Below are positions 32,201 through 35,615 of a stretch of 35,615 nucleotides of DNA, one piece after another. The notes beneath the pieces were generated by a model, which worked only from the letters and a program-made list of their open reading frames with translations, searched no databases and was not told the DNA's origin. The DNA comes from JAWVZS01 sp964507825 (GTDB taxonomy: Archaea > Thermoproteota > Nitrososphaeria > Nitrososphaerales > Nitrosopumilaceae): the NCBI GenBank assembly GCA_964507825.1, contig CAZDQM010000049.1, forward strand, positions 1 through 35,615, written 5' to 3'. Numbering within the stretch: position 1 is the stretch's first letter; the number at the start of each line of letters is the position of its first letter. A program made the position numbers and the translations under genes.

Positions 32201-33427
32201 TTATATCTTATCTAGTATGTGCGCGGCGATCTTTGCCGTGTTCCGGGCCCCATCTCCAGCAAAATTCCTCGCAAAATCATTTAACGAGTCCGTAAAGGAG
32301 GAATAGTCGTCCCTTATTCTGGCAATGGCAGATATTACCTGTTTTGCGTTGTTTGCAAGCATGCCTAGGTTCCTTTCTTGCGCCCACCGGATCTGGTTCA
32401 TGTGCTCGTCGTATATGGGCATGCCTATAATCGGCTTTGATTTCATTCCCATTATTTCACCCATTGCCGTGTGGGAGCCGTTTATCACCGCATACTTGCA
32501 GCCTGATACTACCGCGTCCTTTTCATCGTCACTTAGGAATCCCACATCTATCTGAATCCAGTCTATCTTTTTCTCTAGCGCCTCGTCTATGGAATATGTT
32601 TTCCCGTCCCTTGATTGCACTCTGTTGATTGACTCGTCGTTTCTTGCGTGGGATATTATGCGCCTCTCGTTTTTCATCTGTACCTCGCCAAAGACCTCCT
32701 CGTATCGTCTACCGGTAGCGTCGTTTGTCGACTTGTCGCCGGTCCTCATCCAGTAGCCAAAATCCACATCCTCGACAAGCCTTCCAAGGTTTGTCCGTGA
32801 TGTGGGTCTCTTTTCTGCTGTAAAATGCCCGACGTATTCCACTTTATCTATTACATTTTTTGTAAAGTTTAGATTGTATTCACACATTGTATACGGGGGC
32901 GGCGAGTCTGCGACGATAATTTTCGTTGCGCGCGATATCTGCTTTGCAATGAATAATAGGGACGGGTAAAAGTACATCCTTGACCTGTAGAGTCTTGGCC
33001 TGAACTGGTTTGTCACAAATATACTTGGTATGTTTCTTCTGTCCGCAAGTATGTTGGAGCCCATGTCCCCATCGTTTATTGCTAAATCGAACTTTTCCCT
33101 GTTGTACAGCCTGCCTTCATTTCTTAGATAGCTTGCAATCTGTTTTAGTAGCGGAGGCTGATTTGCCACTGGCACTAGCAGGTTGGCCATGGACATGGTT
33201 ATGCTAGGCCCAAAATCCCCGTCAATGGGTGTCGGCATGAGGATTTCATGAATTTTGTCTCTTTGCGAGGGGAACCTGTCTAGCAATTTTTGATACACGT
33301 GGCCCTTGCTGCAATAATGGACCTCAAAGTCATCCTTGATAACATGTTTGAGCTGGTCGTTTAACCGCATCATTCTAGAATAGTGTCCGCCTCCCCACGG
33401 GTAGATGAATTCTCCTATCTTTAGCAC
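32201..33427 (-). CDS. GT-B-fold glycosyltransferase (GT28-like)
   Basis: A 408-residue protein. The N-terminus IGEFIYPWGGGHYSRMMRLNDQL has the Gly-rich acceptor/donor loop of MurG/MGT-like GT-B enzymes, and the C-terminal half has CKYAVINGSHTAMGEIMGMKSKPIIGMPIYDEHMNQIRWAQERNLG, the sugar-nucleotide binding block in which 'NGsHtamgEim...KPiig.P..dEh.NQ' corresponds to the GT28 donor site. It would transfer a sugar to a lipid or small acceptor, perhaps for membrane lipids or surface glycans. No membrane helix is obvious. The start is GTG at 33427; a TTG lies one base-frame away. It is transcribed toward the zinc-ribbon gene. Confidence 0.82.
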   Translation of the reverse strand: MLKIGEFIYPWGGGHYSRMMRLNDQLKHVIKDDFEVHYCSKGHVYQKLLDRFPSQRDKIHEILMPTPIDGDFGPSITMSMANLLVPVANQPPLLKQIASYLRNEGRLYNREKFDLAINDGDMGSNILADRRNIPSIFVTNQFRPRLYRSRMYFYPSLLFIAKQISRATKIIVADSPPPYTMCEYNLNFTKNVIDKVEYVGHFTAEKRPTSRTNLGRLVEDVDFGYWMRTGDKSTNDATGRRYEEVFGEVQMKNERRIISHARNDESINRVQSRDGKTYSIDEALEKKIDWIQIDVGFLSDDEKDAVVSGCKYAVINGSHTAMGEIMGMKSKPIIGMPIYDEHMNQIRWAQERNLGMLANNAKQVISAIARIRDDYSSFTDSLNDFARNFAGDGARNTAKIAAHILDKI

Positions 33428-33464
33428 AACATGAAAAATATCGGCCCGCTTAAATCTTCAATGC

Positions 33465-34574
33465 TTATTCTAGTGAATCAAGTATGTCGTGCAGGTTGTT
33501 TGGCCCGTGCTTTATGGAGATGACACGTTTAGTCTTCATGGCATCTGATGCTATATTCTGGAATCGGGCCGCGGCTATATCCTGGAATTCTTTTCCCCTT
33601 TGAATTTTTATTTTTTCTAGGAATTTTTCTAGGACGTATTCTCGTGCCATGGCCCTGATGTCATCCTCTTTGCCCTCTAGTGGAAAGTATGATAGCATGC
33701 CGGCCCCCGAAAGAAAGCCTGCAATAGAGTCCACAAATTGTACGGGGAACATTTGACTTGTAATGGGGACGGCGATCTTTGTAATGTCGTTTTTCTGCGC
33801 TACCCTGTGGCAAAGGTGCATGATACAGCTTTGAAAGTCGAATTGGTTTGTGGCCGGACCTATACCGTAAAACTCTAGCGTGACCTCGGATCGGGCGGCA
33901 TACTGGATTACTTTATTGAGCAGCTTTGCAATTTTACCTAGCTCGTTTTTTTTCCGAAACGGTACGATAATCTTTGTTTCGTAACCTTGCTTCATGGATT
34001 CAATGCAGGCGATTGCCGAGATTTCATCGTATACGGGGCATAATACGCCCTGTTGCTGGGAATGGTTTGGGATTCCTCCATGTCCGCGGTCCAAAAATAT
34101 GCAGACGTACGCTGATTTCTTTGTAATGTACGTGTATAGAATCTTGTCGTATCTGTTCTCGGAACCTGGGATTATTTTACCGTCCGGCTTGGACTCGATG
34201 ATTGCAGATGTAGCTGCAACCTCTGCATCCTTGGGAATAAACCCTCTTGCCTGGCCCTCTACCCTGACTAGAAATTTTTCGCCTTTTAGGAGTAAATTTC
34301 CTCCTAATCTAGCCACCTCTGATACGATGGAGTCCAGCGTGGGCTCGGTCCTTCTTGCAATTGCGATCTTTTCTATTCCGAACAGGCGGTTTGCGGCATA
34401 TGATGCAAAGACAGGATCGTTGGCACGTATGATTATTACATTGCCGTCCCTCTTTGCAAATTCAAAGTCCTGACCACGTACCTTTAAGATTTTTTTAACA
34501 TTTGCAAGCAGCTGTCCCATCCTGATTCTTGCAAACTCTGTGGGGAAGACTACTACAAACGCGTCATCTTGCAT
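33465..34574 (-). CDS. THUMP-domain ThiI-like protein lacking the PP-loop motif
   Basis: A 369-residue protein. The N-terminal part (VVVFPTEFARIRMGQLLANVKKILKVRG) and the following THUMP domain (FLVRVEGQARGFIPKDAEVAATSAIIE, about 100-130) follow the plan of ThiI, the tRNA 4-thiouridine enzyme. Where ThiI has the ATP-binding SGGxDS the sequence reads GVLCPVYDEISAIACIESM, so the motif is replaced, while the overall Rossmann-like pattern continues. It is probably not an active sulfurtransferase but may bind tRNA. A TATA-like TTTATAATTT lies 20-30 bases upstream of the ATG. Confidence 0.72.
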   Translation of the reverse strand: MQDDAFVVVFPTEFARIRMGQLLANVKKILKVRGQDFEFAKRDGNVIIIRANDPVFASYAANRLFGIEKIAIARRTEPTLDSIVSEVARLGGNLLLKGEKFLVRVEGQARGFIPKDAEVAATSAIIESKPDGKIIPGSENRYDKILYTYITKKSAYVCIFLDRGHGGIPNHSQQQGVLCPVYDEISAIACIESMKQGYETKIIVPFRKKNELGKIAKLLNKVIQYAARSEVTLEFYGIGPATNQFDFQSCIMHLCHRVAQKNDITKIAVPITSQMFPVQFVDSIAGFLSGAGMLSYFPLEGKEDDIRAMAREYVLEKFLEKIKIQRGKEFQDIAAARFQNIASDAMKTKRVISIKHGPNNLHDILDSLE

Positions 34575-35163
34575 GTGGTATTGTACTATAACCTGTTTAT
34601 AATTTAGAAAGATCGATATTGTTATCTGGTATCACGATATGATGTAGGTGCGGATACCTCAAATACGGCAAAAGGCGAACCGGGACGCTTACAGTATATC
34701 ATCTGTTTTTTACTGCAATCTAGTGAGATCTGGTATTTTGCAGATGAATCCTGTTGTGTTTGGGCTGTTCTTGATGATCTTGACGCGCGGAGTCAAAAGC
34801 TTGTAATTGGATATAGTTTTAATCCAACCAAGTTAACATAAGAGTTCATGTACAATCACATTTTCTGGCTGACTTTGTGCCATGGAAATTCATCAGCTAG
34901 GCGATTATGCACAAACTCTATTGTCTGCAAGGGATGCGGCCGGTGCGATTCAAAACATGTGAGGTGACACATTCGCTAACGAGCCGTTGCCATCATGGCC
35001 ATCATCGGCAGTACGGACAGAACGCGTCTAAAGACGAGGGGCAGCCACGTTCCCGGCCGCCATAAAGTCTTTCTCCTGTCGCCAAACGGCCTGCAACATA
35101 TGATGATGGGATACAGTAACATGATCATGAAAACTGATATAATGATTACGATAGTTATGACAT
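34575..35163. other. Gene-poor stretch before the DUF5678 gene
   Basis: About 590 bases without a confident gene. It contains the promoter of the THUMP-protein gene at its left end and copy 2 of the dispersed repeat at 34844-34930. A frame at 34995-35177 is open for 60 codons but reads like low-complexity Met/Ile sequence at its end. Confidence 0.5.
34844..34930. repeat. Dispersed repeat, copy 2
   Basis: Matches bases 5065-5156 with eight substitutions over the core. On the minus strand a short frame (MCHLTCF..., about 34961-34851, 36 codons) reads through to LQTIEFVHNRLADEFPWHK and ends QKM-TGA; copy 1 shows the same end but with a nonsense change. Presumed to be the end of a decayed gene or element. 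Confidence 0.6.
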
Positions 35164-35382
35164 ATGAACAACAGTGAAGAATCGGAATTCGTCTTGAAGC
35201 TCCTGCAAAACAGGGGGCAGTATGCAGGCAAGTGGATCGCAGTCTTAGACTCTATGGTTATCGCAAAAGGAAACAGCCTTGAAGCAGTCTACAGAGATGC
35301 GACAAAGATGGCGGGTGGGCGGACTCCACTGTTTGAACGGATCCCCCTGCGGCAGGAAGAGGATGAGACGTTGATTCTATAA
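35164..35382 (+). CDS. DUF5678 domain protein
   Basis: A 72-residue soluble protein. The pattern GKWIAVLDSMVIAKGNSLEAVYRDATKMAGGRTPLFERIPL matches DUF5678, a small domain common in archaea and some bacteria: 'Y.gkWiAv.d..ivA.G.....v...A...g...Pl...ip'. The role is unknown; it often occurs alone or beside toxin-antitoxin-like genes. ATG start. It has no operon partner in the window and is followed by a hairpin with a T-run about 80 bases later. Confidence 0.82.
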   Translation: MNNSEESEFVLKLLQNRGQYAGKWIAVLDSMVIAKGNSLEAVYRDATKMAGGRTPLFERIPLRQEEDETLIL

Positions 35383-35461
35383 CGTCGTGTTATGGCGATG
35401 CGTGAGGTGCGACATGTCTGCAGGCAGGCTTTATTTCAGATATGTGTAGTGTCGAGAAATG

Positions 35462-35495
35462 ATGTCACCCCTCTGGGGTTGTGACATAGTTTTTC
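35462..35495 (+). terminator. Terminator-like hairpin with T-run
   Basis: ATGTCAC (35462-35468) pairs with GTGACAT (35481-35487), extended by CCC/GGG with a 2-base bulge, and is followed by TTTTT. It lies 80 bases after the DUF5678 stop. Hairpins are not required for archaeal termination, so this may instead be an RNA structure. Confidence 0.45.
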
Positions 35496-35615
35496 CTGCA
35501 TCGTGGCCCGATATCAGCTTTTGGCTACCGCTTTCTGAAGGCGAGATCTGCCCTCCGCCCCTTGACTAATTCAAAAATGGGCAGGTTTTTACGCTACAGT
35601 GCGCAGCATACGCTA
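35496..35615. other. Window end, nothing identified
   Basis: I see no start of a gene or other feature in the last 120 bases. Confidence 0.4.

Noticed and set aside
34995..35177. 60-codon frame before the DUF5678 gene
   Set aside because: It overlaps that gene's start, ends in a Met/Ile-rich low-complexity stretch and shows no domain.
1..35615. CRISPR arrays, rRNA genes, intact insertion sequences, replication origin
   Set aside because: No regularly spaced direct repeats, rRNA-like stretches, intact transposase or origin-type repeat clusters were seen on either strand.

Overview
The window looks like a chromosomal segment of an ammonia-oxidiser-type thaumarchaeon (Nitrososphaerota). The support is archaeal: glycerol-1-phosphate dehydrogenase for ether lipids, a proteasome beta subunit, the KH/beta-CASP termination factor aCPSF1, the archaeal CoA route (pantoate kinase plus phosphopantothenate synthetase), archaeal SepF, an AbrB-PhoU regulator, a two-HTH Lrp-type regulator, BluB, DUF5678, intron-bearing tRNA and many GTG/TTG or leaderless starts. 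Composition is intermediate in GC, higher than the AT-rich planktonic Nitrosopumilus type, so I do not name a species.

Layout. 1-1620: a small coiled-coil protein, a secreted beta-sandwich-like protein and a convergent flavodoxin-fold FMN reductase. 1623-7582: an accessory island. It opens with a decayed DDE transposase, then a two-gene restriction-modification cassette (D12-type adenine methyltransferase plus a candidate endonuclease), an AT-rich orphan with a HEPN-like signature, a gene-free stretch carrying half of a dispersed repeat, and a frameshifted P-loop-like gene overlapping a YwgA-like gene. The island abuts the 3' end of a tRNA-Arg(CCT) gene that appears to carry a 17-nt intron in its D-loop.

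7783-34574: compact housekeeping DNA, with genes often overlapping by 1-20 bases, both tandem and convergent. In order: BluB, tRNA-Val(GAC), LEA14-like protein, CopD-like membrane protein, RtcA, NMN adenylyltransferase, class V aminotransferase, long FKBP isomerase, G1P dehydrogenase, the psmB-aCPSF1 pair, SepF, a PP-loop ATPase, an M24 peptidase, and a six-gene minus-strand operon (pantoate kinase, phosphopantothenate synthetase, PanB, CoaBC, a methyltransferase, a membrane-anchored protein). Then come an AbrB-PhoU regulator, a Nudix hydrolase, an Lrp-like regulator divergent from a MacB-type ABC exporter with a secreted partner, an SDR, two small conserved genes, a GT-B glycosyltransferase and a ThiI-like THUMP protein that lacks the PP-loop signature.

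34575-35615: a sparse end holding the second copy of the dispersed repeat, a DUF5678 protein and a terminator-like hairpin.

The pathway story is strongest for CoA: four consecutive overlapping genes cover pantoate formation to 4'-phosphopantetheine. The best candidates for something undescribed are the P-loop-like/YwgA-like overlapping pair and the orphan HEPN-like gene with its coupled short reading frame, all inside the tRNA-adjacent island.
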